Origin: Gottschalkia acidurici 9a
GTDB lineage: Bacteria > Bacillota > Clostridia > Tissierellales > Gottschalkiaceae
NCBI RefSeq assembly: GCF_000299355.1
Contig: NC_018664.1
Span: 3,023,993 to 3,087,992 of the forward strand
Reading direction: 5' to 3'
Length of the DNA stretch: 64,000 nucleotides
Shown here: positions 49,030 to 58,247 of the stretch, in pieces
Numbering within the stretch: the first letter of the stretch is position 1
Layout of the letters: the number at the start of each line of letters is the position of its first letter
Notes under the pieces: generated by a model
The model's database searches: none
Told to the model about the DNA's origin: nothing
Seen by the model: the letters and a program-made list of their open reading frames with translations, nothing else
Program-made: the position numbers and the translations under genes

Positions 49030-49923
49030 TTACTTAGCATTTGGTACAAACAGTGGCTGTCCAAATTCTTTTACTCCAAATTCACCTATTAATTTTTGAG
49101 TTTCTGCTGATAGCATCCAGTCCATGAATGTTTTTGCACCTTCTGCATTTATTTTATTATTCTTTTCAGGATTTACTGGTATAATACCATATTGATTAAA
49201 TAGATTTTCATCTTTTTCTACTAGAATATCTAAATCTAAAACATCTTTCATACTTAGATAAGTAGCTCTATCTGTTAAAGTGTATCCTTTCTTTTCACTA
49301 GCTATTTTTAGTGTATCGCCCATTCCACGACCAGATTCCATATACCAATCTCCCTCTGGCTTTATTCCGGCCGTTTCCCAAATTTTCATTTCTTTATCAT
49401 GTGTTCCAGACTTATCAGCTCTTGAAACAAAAATAGCTTTATTTTCTGATATAGTTTTAAATCCATTAACTATATCACTTCCATACTTTTCTTTTAACTT
49501 TAGTGAATCATCTTTAGGTCCTACTAAAATAAAGTCATTATACATTACATCTTTTCTCTCAGTTCCATGTCCTTCTTTTACAAACTGTTCCTCTTTTACT
49601 TTAGAGTGAACTAAAAGTATATCTGCATCACCATCTTTACCTTTTTGAAGAGCCTCACCAGTTCCTACTGCTATCACTTTTACTTTTATACCTGTTTCTT
49701 CTTCAAACTTAGGTAATAAGAAGTCTAAAAGTCCACTATCTTGTGTACTAGTAGTAGTAGATAAGATTATAGAACCACCTTTTTTAGTATCTTTTTCTGA
49801 CTCTTCTACTTTTGACTTAGTTTCATTCTTTGGCTCTTCTACTTTATTACTACATCCAGCTAGTACAGATAACGATAAAACTAAACATAGAAGAACAGCA
49901 AATAGTTTTTTCATATTTTTCAT
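49030..49923 (-). CDS. tupA: Tungstate-binding lipoprotein
   Basis: The 297-residue protein is a lipoprotein: basic N-terminus, hydrophobic stretch and lipobox LAGC at ~20-23. The mature part starts with a charged linker and has the tungstate-specific motif LSTTTSTQDSGLL at ~53-65, as in TupA of Eubacterium acidaminophilum and Campylobacter, and the SRADKSGTHDKE and GRGMGDTLKIA oxyanion-contact segments. It captures tungstate outside the membrane for TupBC. A riboswitch-like leader lies upstream. Confidence 0.95.
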   Translation of the reverse strand: MKNMKKLFAVLLCLVLSLSVLAGCSNKVEEPKNETKSKVEESEKDTKKGGSIILSTTTSTQDSGLLDFLLPKFEEETGIKVKVIAVGTGEALQKGKDGDADILLVHSKVKEEQFVKEGHGTERKDVMYNDFILVGPKDDSLKLKEKYGSDIVNGFKTISENKAIFVSRADKSGTHDKEMKIWETAGIKPEGDWYMESGRGMGDTLKIASEKKGYTLTDRATYLSMKDVLDLDILVEKDENLFNQYGIIPVNPEKNNKINAEGAKTFMDWMLSAETQKLIGEFGVKEFGQPLFVPNAK

Positions 49924-50068
49924 TTTGTCACCCCTATATAATTTTTATTTAAAGTCTAAGAAGTATACTATTTTTATATTAATATACTCCTTAAACTTTT
50001 AAATCATAGAATCTATATTTTCAATACTTGTCCGATATCTTATAGGACTTATACTATTTCTATATAAT

Positions 50069-50132
50069 AAAAAAAGTAGTCTTCCATAAAAGTCATTTTA
50101 AATAAGTGACTCCTTTTGGAAAGACTACTTTT
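50069..50132 (-). terminator. Terminator of the tupA riboswitch
   Basis: Arms AAAAGTAGTCTTTCC (50118-50132) and GGAAGACTACTTTTTTT (50069-50085) on the minus strand form a long stem with a U run. The 5' arm contains CTTTCCAAA (50123-50115), which is the exact complement of TTTGGAAAG (50192-50184) in the aptamer. Confidence 0.88.
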
Positions 50133-50133
50133 G

Positions 50134-50254
50134 AGTATGCAAAGTTATAAAAAGTATATATACTTAAACATACTCAAACCTTCCTTTCCAAACGTGGGAG
50201 GCACAAAAGTTTCCCTTTATACCCATGGTCTTAAATTTCATGGAATTTCTTTCT
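50134..50254 (-). promoter_or_regulatory. Moco/tungsten-cofactor riboswitch upstream of tupA
   Basis: On the minus strand the sequence GTGCCTCCCACGTTTGGAAAGG (22 nt; 50202-50181 region, core GCCTCCC and TTTGGAAAGG) matches the conserved core of the MOCO RNA motif seen before E. coli moaA (GCCUCCC followed by UGGAAAGG). Just upstream GGTATAAAG pairs with CTTTTGTGCC to form the conserved stem ending in CCTCCC. The 5' part is short, resembling the variants that lack the P3 stem and were proposed to sense tungsten cofactor. A terminator downstream with complementary 9-nt segments suggests control by transcription termination. It sits directly after fdhD and controls the tungstate importer. Confidence 0.82.
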
Positions 50255-51037
50255 TTAGAAATCTAAGCTCGGAAAATTTGAATATATATTCATTTTATCT
50301 CCTCTAACAAAACCTATTACAGTTATATTTAAGTCTTTAGCCATCTCTATGGTTAAATTAGTTGGAGCTGATCTTGAAACTATTATAGGCAATCCTATCT
50401 TTGCCACTTTAATTAAAACTTCTGATGATATTCTACCACTAGTTAAAATCATCTTATCTGATATATCCATGCCTTGCATGAATACTTTTCCAATTATTTT
50501 ATCTAAAGCGTTATGTCTACCGATATCTTCTTCAAATATTAATATATTTTCTCTGTCACATAATGCACAACTATGAACTCCACCAGTCTTTAAAAAGAGT
50601 TCGGATTCTTTATTAAAAGTTCTTATGAGTTTCTTTATATCATCTGTATTAATTTTAGTATCATTTTTTATCTTTTTAGATTTAAATGAATCTATTACAT
50701 TGTAAAAAACTGTTCCTTTTCCACAACCAGTAGTTATAGTTCTTTTTCCATAAAGTTTTTCAGAAAGATTAGTTTTATTTTTAGTATAGACGTAGGCTAT
50801 TCCTTTTTCTTTATCTATTCTTATATTTTTAATATCCTCTTTTGACTTTATAAGTCCTTCGGAGTGTAAAAAACCAATAGCTAAATATTCTAAAGAACTA
50901 GGAGTACATAATAGAGTTATAAACTCGTTATCATTTAGAAAAATTGTAAATGCATGTTCAACTATAACATAGTCTTTATCTTCATATATTTCTTCACCTT
51001 TTACTCTTATAATGTCATATTCTTTAGTTCCTGTCAT
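50255..51037 (-). CDS. fdhD: Formate dehydrogenase sulfurtransferase FdhD
   Basis: The 260-residue protein transfers sulfur from a cysteine desulfurase to the Mo/W cofactor of formate dehydrogenase, which is required for activity. Motifs: TLLCTPSSLEYLAIGFL, TTGCGKGT (active cysteine; the second Cys of the E. coli CxxC is absent, as in many anaerobes), GGVHSCALCD, EDIGRHNALDKI, TSGRISSEVL and VSRSAPTNLTIEMA. It is 20 bp downstream of mobA, in the formate dehydrogenase operon. Its stop codon is directly before the riboswitch. Confidence 0.95.
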   Translation of the reverse strand: MTGTKEYDIIRVKGEEIYEDKDYVIVEHAFTIFLNDNEFITLLCTPSSLEYLAIGFLHSEGLIKSKEDIKNIRIDKEKGIAYVYTKNKTNLSEKLYGKRTITTGCGKGTVFYNVIDSFKSKKIKNDTKINTDDIKKLIRTFNKESELFLKTGGVHSCALCDRENILIFEEDIGRHNALDKIIGKVFMQGMDISDKMILTSGRISSEVLIKVAKIGLPIIVSRSAPTNLTIEMAKDLNITVIGFVRGDKMNIYSNFPSLDF

Positions 51038-51056
51038 AGTCTAGCCTCTCTTTACT

Positions 51057-51665
51057 TTAAATATTTGAGTAATTTCTTATATAATCATCTAATTCATCTC
51101 TAGTATTAAGGTTAATAAACATTTCCCATTTTGGACTAAACCTTCTAGCATCATCTTCTTCTATATATAGTGTATCTGATTTTTGTAGAAAAGAATTAAC
51201 AGATCTTTTATTTTCCTGTAAATGTTTTTCTATTCCATAATATAAATCTTTAGAGTAAAAGCTGTTAAAAGCTTCTATCCAGTTTCCAAATTTAGTTACA
51301 CATGCTTGCGGTTCTTGCTCCCTTTCCTGCATCTTTTTCTTCATATATCTAATATATTCTATACTTATATTAGGCATATCGCAAGCTATAAAATAAGCAT
51401 ATTTACTTGAAGAATTTTTAAGCCCTACATGAAGTCCTGAAAGAGGTCCCATTTCTTTTATAATATCACTTACTATCTTATCACCAAAGCCTATATAGTA
51501 CTCTGGCTTGTTAGTAACTACTATTATTTCGTTAAACTCTTTCTTAAGCTTGGATATAACTATATCCATAACTCTTCTTTCTTTTATCTTTAAAAATTGT
51601 TTATCAAATCCCATTCTAGAGCTTTTTCCACCAGCTAATATAATAGCTGTTCCAAATTTACTCAT
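51057..51665 (-). CDS. mobA: Molybdenum cofactor guanylyltransferase MobA
   Basis: The 202-residue protein has AIILAGGKSSRMGFDKQFL at the N-terminus (nucleotide loop), GPLSGLHVGL and ACDMPNISIE, matching MobA. It attaches GMP to the molybdopterin cofactor to make the bis-MGD form used by formate dehydrogenases. The gene lies between moaB/mog and fdhD within the formate dehydrogenase operon, which fits its job of finishing the W/Mo-bisMGD cofactor. Confidence 0.93.
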   Translation of the reverse strand: MSKFGTAIILAGGKSSRMGFDKQFLKIKERRVMDIVISKLKKEFNEIIVVTNKPEYYIGFGDKIVSDIIKEMGPLSGLHVGLKNSSSKYAYFIACDMPNISIEYIRYMKKKMQEREQEPQACVTKFGNWIEAFNSFYSKDLYYGIEKHLQENKRSVNSFLQKSDTLYIEEDDARRFSPKWEMFINLNTRDELDDYIRNYSNI

Positions 51666-51699
51666 ATCAATCCCCTGCCAACTTTATTAGTTAATAAAA

Positions 51700-52191
51700 C
51701 TACCTAGCACACTCGCTATCTCTACCAGTCATTATCTCTAGTCCATGATGAACTGAGTCTATTATATATTCAAGTGTCTCTCTTACTGCCTTTGGACTTC
51801 CTGGTAAGTTTATAATTAATGTTGTATCTTTTCTAATACCCGAAGTAGCTCTTGATAACATAGCTCTTGGAGTAAATTGTAAGCTAAAATTTCTCATAGC
51901 CTCTGGTATTCCAGGCACTAGCCTATCTATTACTTTAAGAGTAGCCTCAGGAGTTACATCTCTCTTGGCAAATCCAGTTCCACCAGTAGTTAGTATAAGG
52001 TCTATCTTTAGATTATCACACATATTTATCATTTCGTTAGATAATGAATCTAAGTCATCTGGAAGTATAACTTGTTTTTCTACTTTATATCCTTTTTCTT
52101 CAACTATTTCACGTATAACTAATCCACTCTTATCTTCTCTTTGTCCTGTAGATCCTTTATCACTAGCTGTTATTATACCTACCCTAAACAT
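51700..52191 (-). CDS. mog: Molybdopterin adenylyltransferase (MogA/MoaB family)
   Basis: The protein has about 163 residues; the start ATG 52191 (MFRVGI) follows GGGGAGG. The motifs GIITASDKGSTGQREDKSG, LILTTGGTGFAKRDVTPEAT and INLPGSPKAVRE define the MogA/MoaB family, which adenylylates molybdopterin before metal insertion. Placed between the ferritin-like gene (2 bp) and mobA (34 bp) in the cofactor part of the formate dehydrogenase operon. MogA and MoaB cannot be told apart here. Confidence 0.93.
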   Translation of the reverse strand: MFRVGIITASDKGSTGQREDKSGLVIREIVEEKGYKVEKQVILPDDLDSLSNEMINMCDNLKIDLILTTGGTGFAKRDVTPEATLKVIDRLVPGIPEAMRNFSLQFTPRAMLSRATSGIRKDTTLIINLPGSPKAVRETLEYIIDSVHHGLEIMTGRDSECAR

Positions 52192-52193
52192 TT

Positions 52194-52691
52194 TTAACCT
52201 CCCCAAGGAAGTGACATATATTCTTTCATTCTTCTATCATATTCTTCTTTAAATATAGATTCATGCCCTGCTTCCCAACCTGCTAAAGTTTCAAAAAGTT
52301 CCTTTATAATAGGTTCATCTGCTTGCTTAGATGCATTCTCATAGAATTCTTTAAAATCTCTCTCTATAAGATAAGCCATTCTCAATATAGTTATATCTGG
52401 AACATCGCTTTCTTTTAATGCTGCATCTACATATTCTTTTTTCGATCTTTTTTCAAATATTTCTGGATCGACATCTTCAAGCATTTCTTCTATTTCAAAT
52501 GTATCACTTTTCACATACTTTTCTAAATGTCTCTTTAGAAAATTATAGTGATCCATCTCTACCTCTGATAAGTTTAAAAATAGTGCTTTAGCAGTTTCAC
52601 TTGTAACCTGCCCCGCTTTTTCTTTAAAGAAATTAGAACCATCAAGCTCCATTTGCATAGCATATCTTATTGCTTGTTCATACTTTTTCAA
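52194..52691 (-). CDS. Ferritin-like diiron protein (rubrerythrin family, no rubredoxin domain)
   Basis: The 165-residue protein is a four-helix ferritin-like domain with two metal-binding half-sites: MELDGSNFFKEKA and LSEVEMDHYNFLKRH (first pair), LIERDFKEFYENAS and GWEAGHESIFKEEYDR (second pair). The rubredoxin domain of classic rubrerythrin is missing. Such proteins sit beside formate dehydrogenase genes in clostridia and probably protect the oxygen-sensitive enzymes against peroxide or store iron. Two bp separate it from mog, and 15 bp from the Cys-type formate dehydrogenase. Confidence 0.85.
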   Translation of the reverse strand: MKKYEQAIRYAMQMELDGSNFFKEKAGQVTSETAKALFLNLSEVEMDHYNFLKRHLEKYVKSDTFEIEEMLEDVDPEIFEKRSKKEYVDAALKESDVPDITILRMAYLIERDFKEFYENASKQADEPIIKELFETLAGWEAGHESIFKEEYDRRMKEYMSLPWGG

Positions 52692-52706
52692 CTCAGTAGC
52701 CCCTCT

Positions 52707-55355
52707 CTAGCTTATTTTCTCTATTTTAACTGCTGCAACCTTAAGTTCTGGTATTTTAGCAGCAGAATCAATTTTAGGATTAGTAAGATAATTTGCAGCG
52801 CCCTCTGCAAAATGAAATGGTATAAATACTACACCTTCTTCTACTATATCTGTTACTTTAGCCTTGACATCTATTGTACCTCTTCTTGATGTCACTTTAA
52901 CAAATTCACCATCTTTGATTCCTAGTTTATTTGCTGTTATTTCACTTATCTCTATATACGATTCTGGTACCTTTTCATTTAACTTTTCTACTCTTCCAGT
53001 CATGGTTCTAGTATGATACTGATAAAGTACTCTACCTGTAGTTAGTATATATGGATATTCACTATCAGCAGTTTCAGCACTACCTACATGATGAACCGGG
53101 AAAAATAATCCCCTTCCTCTAGCTATAGCATCTTTATATAGATACTTAGTTCCAGGGTGATCTTTATCTAGGCAAGGCCATTGTAGTCCTTCAGTTTCTA
53201 TCCTATCATAGCTTATACCACCATATTGTGGTGTTAAACTAGCTATTTCATCCATTACTTCTGAAACATTTCTATATCTTTTAGTATATCCTAGTCTATT
53301 CATAATCTCTATTAGTATCTGCCAGTCTGGTTTAGAGTCTCCTATTGATTCAATAGCTCTTCTTACTCTTTGGACTCTTCTTTCTGTATTTGTAAATGTT
53401 CCATCCTTCTCAGCAAAAGAAGCTGCCGGTAAAACAACATCTGCAAATTCAGCAGTTTCAGTTAAAAATATATCCTGAACAATCAAAAAATCAAGCTTTT
53501 CTAACGCATGCTTAACATGGTTTATATCTGGATCCGATATCATAGGATTTTCTCCCATTATATATAGCAGTTTAGCATTTTCAAGTATTTCTGCCATAGT
53601 CATCCCTACTTCTCTTGGTAAACTAACACCCCAAGCTTTTTCAAACTTATCAGCTATTTCTTCTTTAAACACTTTCTGATATCCTGGTAAGTCTGATGGT
53701 AATCCACCCATATCACAAGCACCCTGAACGTTATTTTGTCCACGAAGTGGATTTACACCTGCATTTTCTTTGCCTATGTTTCCACACATAAGTGCTAAGT
53801 TCGATACTGCCATTACCATATTGGTTCCTGATGTGTGTTGAGTTATACCCATTGCATAATATATTCCTGCTTTATCTGACTCTGCATATATTCTGGCTGC
53901 TTTTATAATATCATCTTTATCTACGCCACATACTTCTGCTACCTTTTCAGGTGTATAATCTCTAACTACTTCTTTAACTTCTTCAAAGTTTTCAGTTCTT
54001 TTATCTATATAATCCTTATCATAAAGTTCATTTTCTATTATATAGTTCATCATTCCATTTAAAAGAGCTATATTCGTTCCCGGCTTAAGCTGTAAGAATA
54101 CATCTGCTTTATCTGCAAGTTCTATTCTTCTAGGATCTGCTACTATTATCTTGGCTCCTTTTTTATTAGCTTGTTTCATTTTAGTCGCTATAACTGGATG
54201 ATTTTCTGAAGTATTTGAACCTATAATAAATATAACATCTGTATCAAGAACTTCATTTATACTATTAGTCATAGCACCACTTCCAAGTGTAGTTGCAAGT
54301 CCAGAGACTGTAGAAGAGTGACAGAGACGTGCGCAATGATCTATATTATTAGTTCCTATAACTGCTCTGAATAACTTCTGAAATAGGTAGTTTTCTTCAT
54401 TCGTACATCTTGCTGAAGTAAATCCACCTAAAGCATTAGATCCATGCTTTTCTTTAATTTCTTTTATCTTTGAAACTATTAAATTGAATGCTTCATCCCA
54501 TGAAGCTTCTCTAAATTTGCCTTTTTCCTTTATAAGAGGAGTCTTAAGTCTATCCGGATGATTTATAAACGGATATCCAAATTTACCTTTTACACATACA
54601 AGACCATTATTTGATGGACCTTTAGCTGGCTTAGAATCGACTACTGTATTTCCTTTAGTCATTAATTCTAATTGACATCCTACTCCGCAGTATGGGCAAG
54701 TCGTTAAAGTACTTTTAGTCTCCCAGACTCTAGCCTTTTCCTTAGATTTAGGCATTAATGCTCCTACTGGACATGCTGATACGCAATTACCACATGAAGC
54801 ACAAGTAGAATCTCCTATTCCACTTGACACACTTGTTCTAAATCCTCTTTCACCTAAAGCTATAGCTGATGATCCTTGTAGTTCACCACATATCCTAACG
54901 CATTTACCACATAAAACACATTTATTTGGATCATAGTGGTAAAAATGATTACTATCATCTATTGGTAACTTTCTCTTTTCACCTTTATAACTGTCTTTTT
55001 TAACATCATATTCATAACAGTAATTTTGTAATTTGCATTCTCCTGATTTTCCACAGTTTAAGCAATCATTTGGATGATTTGAGAATAAGAGGTCTAAAAC
55101 ATCTTTTCTTGCTTTCACTACTTTTTCACTATGTGTTTCTATTTTCATACCCTCTTCTACTTTAAGAGAACATGATGTCATAAGGTTTTTTCTTCCCTCA
55201 ACTTCAACCACACATAATCTACATGAAGAATCTGGTTCTAATCTATCATCATAGCATAAAGTCGGTATATCTATTCCATTTTCTTGGCAAGCTTGAAGAA
55301 CTGTAGTACCTTCATTAACCTTATATTTCTTTCCGTTAATAGTTATATTTATCAT
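52707..55355 (-). CDS. fdhF: Formate dehydrogenase catalytic subunit, Cys paralogue
   Basis: The 882-residue W/Mo-bisMGD enzyme oxidises formate to CO2 or the reverse. It has an N-terminal NuoG-like part: 2Fe-2S (CRLCVVEVEG region, ~44-53), His-Cys cluster (CLNCGKSGECKLQNYC), and two 4Fe-4S motifs (CVLCGKCVRIC; CASCGNCVSACPVGAL). The catalytic part begins CPYCGVGC (~221). The active-site residue is Cys in DHCARLCHSSTVSGLA, where the neighbouring paralogue has a UGA-coded selenocysteine. The second half shares long identical DNA with the Sec copy. A 183-bp spacer with weak hairpins separates the two genes. Confidence 0.93.
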   Translation of the reverse strand: MINITINGKKYKVNEGTTVLQACQENGIDIPTLCYDDRLEPDSSCRLCVVEVEGRKNLMTSCSLKVEEGMKIETHSEKVVKARKDVLDLLFSNHPNDCLNCGKSGECKLQNYCYEYDVKKDSYKGEKRKLPIDDSNHFYHYDPNKCVLCGKCVRICGELQGSSAIALGERGFRTSVSSGIGDSTCASCGNCVSACPVGALMPKSKEKARVWETKSTLTTCPYCGVGCQLELMTKGNTVVDSKPAKGPSNNGLVCVKGKFGYPFINHPDRLKTPLIKEKGKFREASWDEAFNLIVSKIKEIKEKHGSNALGGFTSARCTNEENYLFQKLFRAVIGTNNIDHCARLCHSSTVSGLATTLGSGAMTNSINEVLDTDVIFIIGSNTSENHPVIATKMKQANKKGAKIIVADPRRIELADKADVFLQLKPGTNIALLNGMMNYIIENELYDKDYIDKRTENFEEVKEVVRDYTPEKVAEVCGVDKDDIIKAARIYAESDKAGIYYAMGITQHTSGTNMVMAVSNLALMCGNIGKENAGVNPLRGQNNVQGACDMGGLPSDLPGYQKVFKEEIADKFEKAWGVSLPREVGMTMAEILENAKLLYIMGENPMISDPDINHVKHALEKLDFLIVQDIFLTETAEFADVVLPAASFAEKDGTFTNTERRVQRVRRAIESIGDSKPDWQILIEIMNRLGYTKRYRNVSEVMDEIASLTPQYGGISYDRIETEGLQWPCLDKDHPGTKYLYKDAIARGRGLFFPVHHVGSAETADSEYPYILTTGRVLYQYHTRTMTGRVEKLNEKVPESYIEISEITANKLGIKDGEFVKVTSRRGTIDVKAKVTDIVEEGVVFIPFHFAEGAANYLTNPKIDSAAKIPELKVAAVKIEKIS

Positions 55356-55538
55356 ATTCTTATTACCCCTATCCTTAGTTATAAAGCTTTAACTTACTCA
55401 AAGTAATCTATTATTATTAGGGTGTACTATTTTTAATAAAAAAACACAAGAATTTCATAAATATATCTAAAATATAAAGTTAATCTTTAAGATTAAGATA
55501 ACTTTGTTCTTATAAAGAACTTATATATTACTTTTACA

Positions 55539-58223
55539 TTAACAACTTTCTTTTAATTTTTCTATTTTTACCGCTGCAACTTTAAGCTCAGGTATCTTAG
55601 CTATAGGATCAAGCTCTGTATTAGTTAAATAGTTTGCAGCTCCCTCAGCAAAGTGGAATGGTATAAATACTACATCTTCATCTACTATATCTGTTACTTT
55701 AACTGCTATATTTATATTTCCTCTTCTTGAAGTAACTTTAACTACTTCTCCATCTTTTATCCCCATTTTGTTTGCAGTAACCTCGTTTAACTCTATAAAT
55801 GAGCTTGGTACTTTTTTATTTAATCCATCTACTCTTCCAGTCATAGTTCTAGTGTGATAGTGGTATAATACCCTTCCAGTAGTTAATATGAATGGATATT
55901 CTTCACTCTTAGTTTCTGCACTACCTGTATATTCAACTGGGAAGAATAATCCTCTACCTCTAGCTATAGCTTCCTTGTGTAGATACTTAGTACCCGGATG
56001 CTCTTTAGTAGGGCAAGGCCATTGGATTCCTTCATCCTCTATTCTTTCATAAGTTATCCCACCATATGATGGTGTAACACTAGCTATTTCATCCATTATT
56101 TCAGATGTGTCTAGATATATTTTATTATATCCAGCTTTATTCATTATCTCCATTAAGATTTGCCAGTCTGCTTTAGCATTACCTACTGGTTCTATAGCCT
56201 TTCTTACTCTTTGAACTCTTCTTTCTGTATTTGAGAATGTTCCATCTTTTTCTGCAAATGAAGCAGCTGGTAAAACGACATCTGCAAATTCAGCTGTTTC
56301 TGTTAAGAATATATCTTGAACTACTAAAAAATCTACACTTTCAAGAGCATGTTGTACGTGTGTTATATCTGGGTCAGATACCATAGGGTTTTCTCCCATG
56401 ATATATAGGAATCTTATATCTCCAGTTTCAGCACCATGAATCATTTCTGATATAGCTAGTCCTACTTGTCTTGATAAGCTAACTCCCCATGCCTTTTCAA
56501 ATTTTTCAGCAATTTCTTCTTTAAATACTTTTTGATATCCAGGTAAATCTGATGGTAAACATCCCATATCGCAAGCTCCCTGTACATTGTTTTGTCCACG
56601 AAGTGGATTTACGCCTGCATTTTCTTTACCTATATTTCCACACATAAGTGCTAAGTTAGATATTGCAATTACATTGTGAGTACCTGTTGTATGTTGAGTT
56701 ATACCCATTGCATAGTATATTCCTGCTCTATCTGATTCTGCATAAATTCTAGCAGCTTTAATAATATCATCTTTATTTACTTCACAGATTTCAGCTACCT
56801 TTTCAGGTGTATAGTCTTTTACAACTTGTTTAACTTCTTCAAAGTTTTCAGTTCTTTTATCTATATAATCCTTATCATAAAGTTCATTTTCTATTATATA
56901 GTTCATCATTCCATTTAAAAGAGCTATGTTTGTTCCTGGTTTGATTTGTAAGAATACATCAGCTTGATCTGCTAACTCTATTCTCCTAGGATCTGCTACT
57001 ATTATTTTAGCTCCTTTTTTCTTCGCTTGTTTCATTTGAGTTCCTATAACTGGATGATTCTCTGTAGTGTTTGAACCAATAACAAATAAAACATCATTAT
57101 CTACTGTTTCTCTAACGCTATTAGTCATAGCTCCACTTCCAAGTGTAGTTGCAAGACCTGCAACTGTAGAAGCATGTCAGAGTCGAGCACAGTGATCTAC
57201 ATTGTTTGTCCCAATTACTGCCCTAAATAATTTTTGGAATAAATAATTCTCTTCATTTGTACATCTTGCTGAAGAAAATCCTCCAAAAGCATCTGCTCCA
57301 TAGTTTTCTTTAGTTTCTTTTATTTTTGAAGCTATAAGTGAAATAGCCTCGTTCCAAGAAGCCTCTTCCAATACTCCATTTTTTCTGATAAGTGGATTTT
57401 TAAGTCTATCTGGATGATTAATAAAAGGATATCCAAATTTACCTTTTACACATAATAGACCATCATTAGGCTTTCCATTAACAGGTTGTACACCCACGAT
57501 TTTACCATTGGTTGATATAAGTTCAAATTGACAACCTACTCCACAGTATGAACAAGTAGTTTTTGTTCTTTTAGTATCCCAATGTCTAAAGTTTTCTCTA
57601 GTTTTAGGAGTAAGAGCTCCTACTGGGCATACTGATACACAGTTACCACAAGATACACAAGTAGAGTTTTCTAATCCTTTTCTAAAAGGTGTACTAACTA
57701 AAGAATCAAATCCTCTTTCATCTATAGTTATTGCATTTGTACATTGTAGTTCATTACAAACTCTAACACATTTACCACAAAGGATACATTTGTTAGGGTC
57801 ATAAAAGTAAAAATGATTACTATCATCGATAGGAAGGCTTCTCTTTTCACCTTTATATCCTCCTTCAAGGATTCCATACTCATAACAGTAATCTTGTAAC
57901 TTACATTCTCCAGATTTTTTACAAGTCAAACAATCATTTGGATGATTTGAAAATAATAAGTCTAATACATCTTTTCTAGCACTTACTACTTTTTGACTAT
58001 CAGTTTGTATTACCATGCCATCATATACTTTAAGTGAACATGAAGTTGGAAGATTTCTCATTCCTTCAACTTCTACCACACATAATCTACAAGATGCATG
58101 TGGTTCTAGTCTTTCATCATGACATAGTGTTGGTATATCTATACCTACTTTTTGGCAAGCTTGAAGTACCGTAATATCTTCCGGTACTTCATAGCCTATG
58201 CCGTTGACAATTACTTTTATCAT
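55539..58223 (-). CDS. fdhF: Selenocysteine formate dehydrogenase catalytic subunit
   Basis: One gene of 895 codons, 894 residues, read through a UGA codon at 57179-57177. Up to the UGA the sequence reads NVDHCARL, after it HASTVAGLATTLGSGAMTNS, exactly where the paralogue has Cys; a SECIS hairpin follows the codon. Domains are as in the paralogue: 2Fe-2S, CLTCKKSGECKLQDYC, CILCGKCVRVC, CVSCGNCVSVCPVGAL, then CSYCGVGC and the bis-MGD domains to the end. Start ATG 58223 follows AAAGGAGAA. It lies 24 bp downstream of the HylA-like gene, so it is the catalytic subunit of that complex. Naive gene finding splits it into two pieces. Confidence 0.95.
57140..57179 (-). promoter_or_regulatory. SECIS element with the UGA selenocysteine codon
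   Basis: The UGA codon is at 57179-57177. Eleven nt later the minus strand folds AGTTGCA ... TGCAACT (57165-57147) with the loop GGTCT, the same apical GGUCU loop bound by SelB in E. coli fdhF mRNA (GUUGCAGGUCUGCA). This identifies a bacterial SECIS and supports selenocysteine insertion. Confidence 0.92.
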
Positions 58224-58247
58224 CGGCTATTCTCCTTTCGACTTTTA

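Noticed and set aside
57128-57177. Nonsense or frameshift mutation splitting the formate dehydrogenase
   Set aside because: The UGA aligns with the catalytic Cys/Sec position and is followed by a SECIS, so selenocysteine is the better reading.
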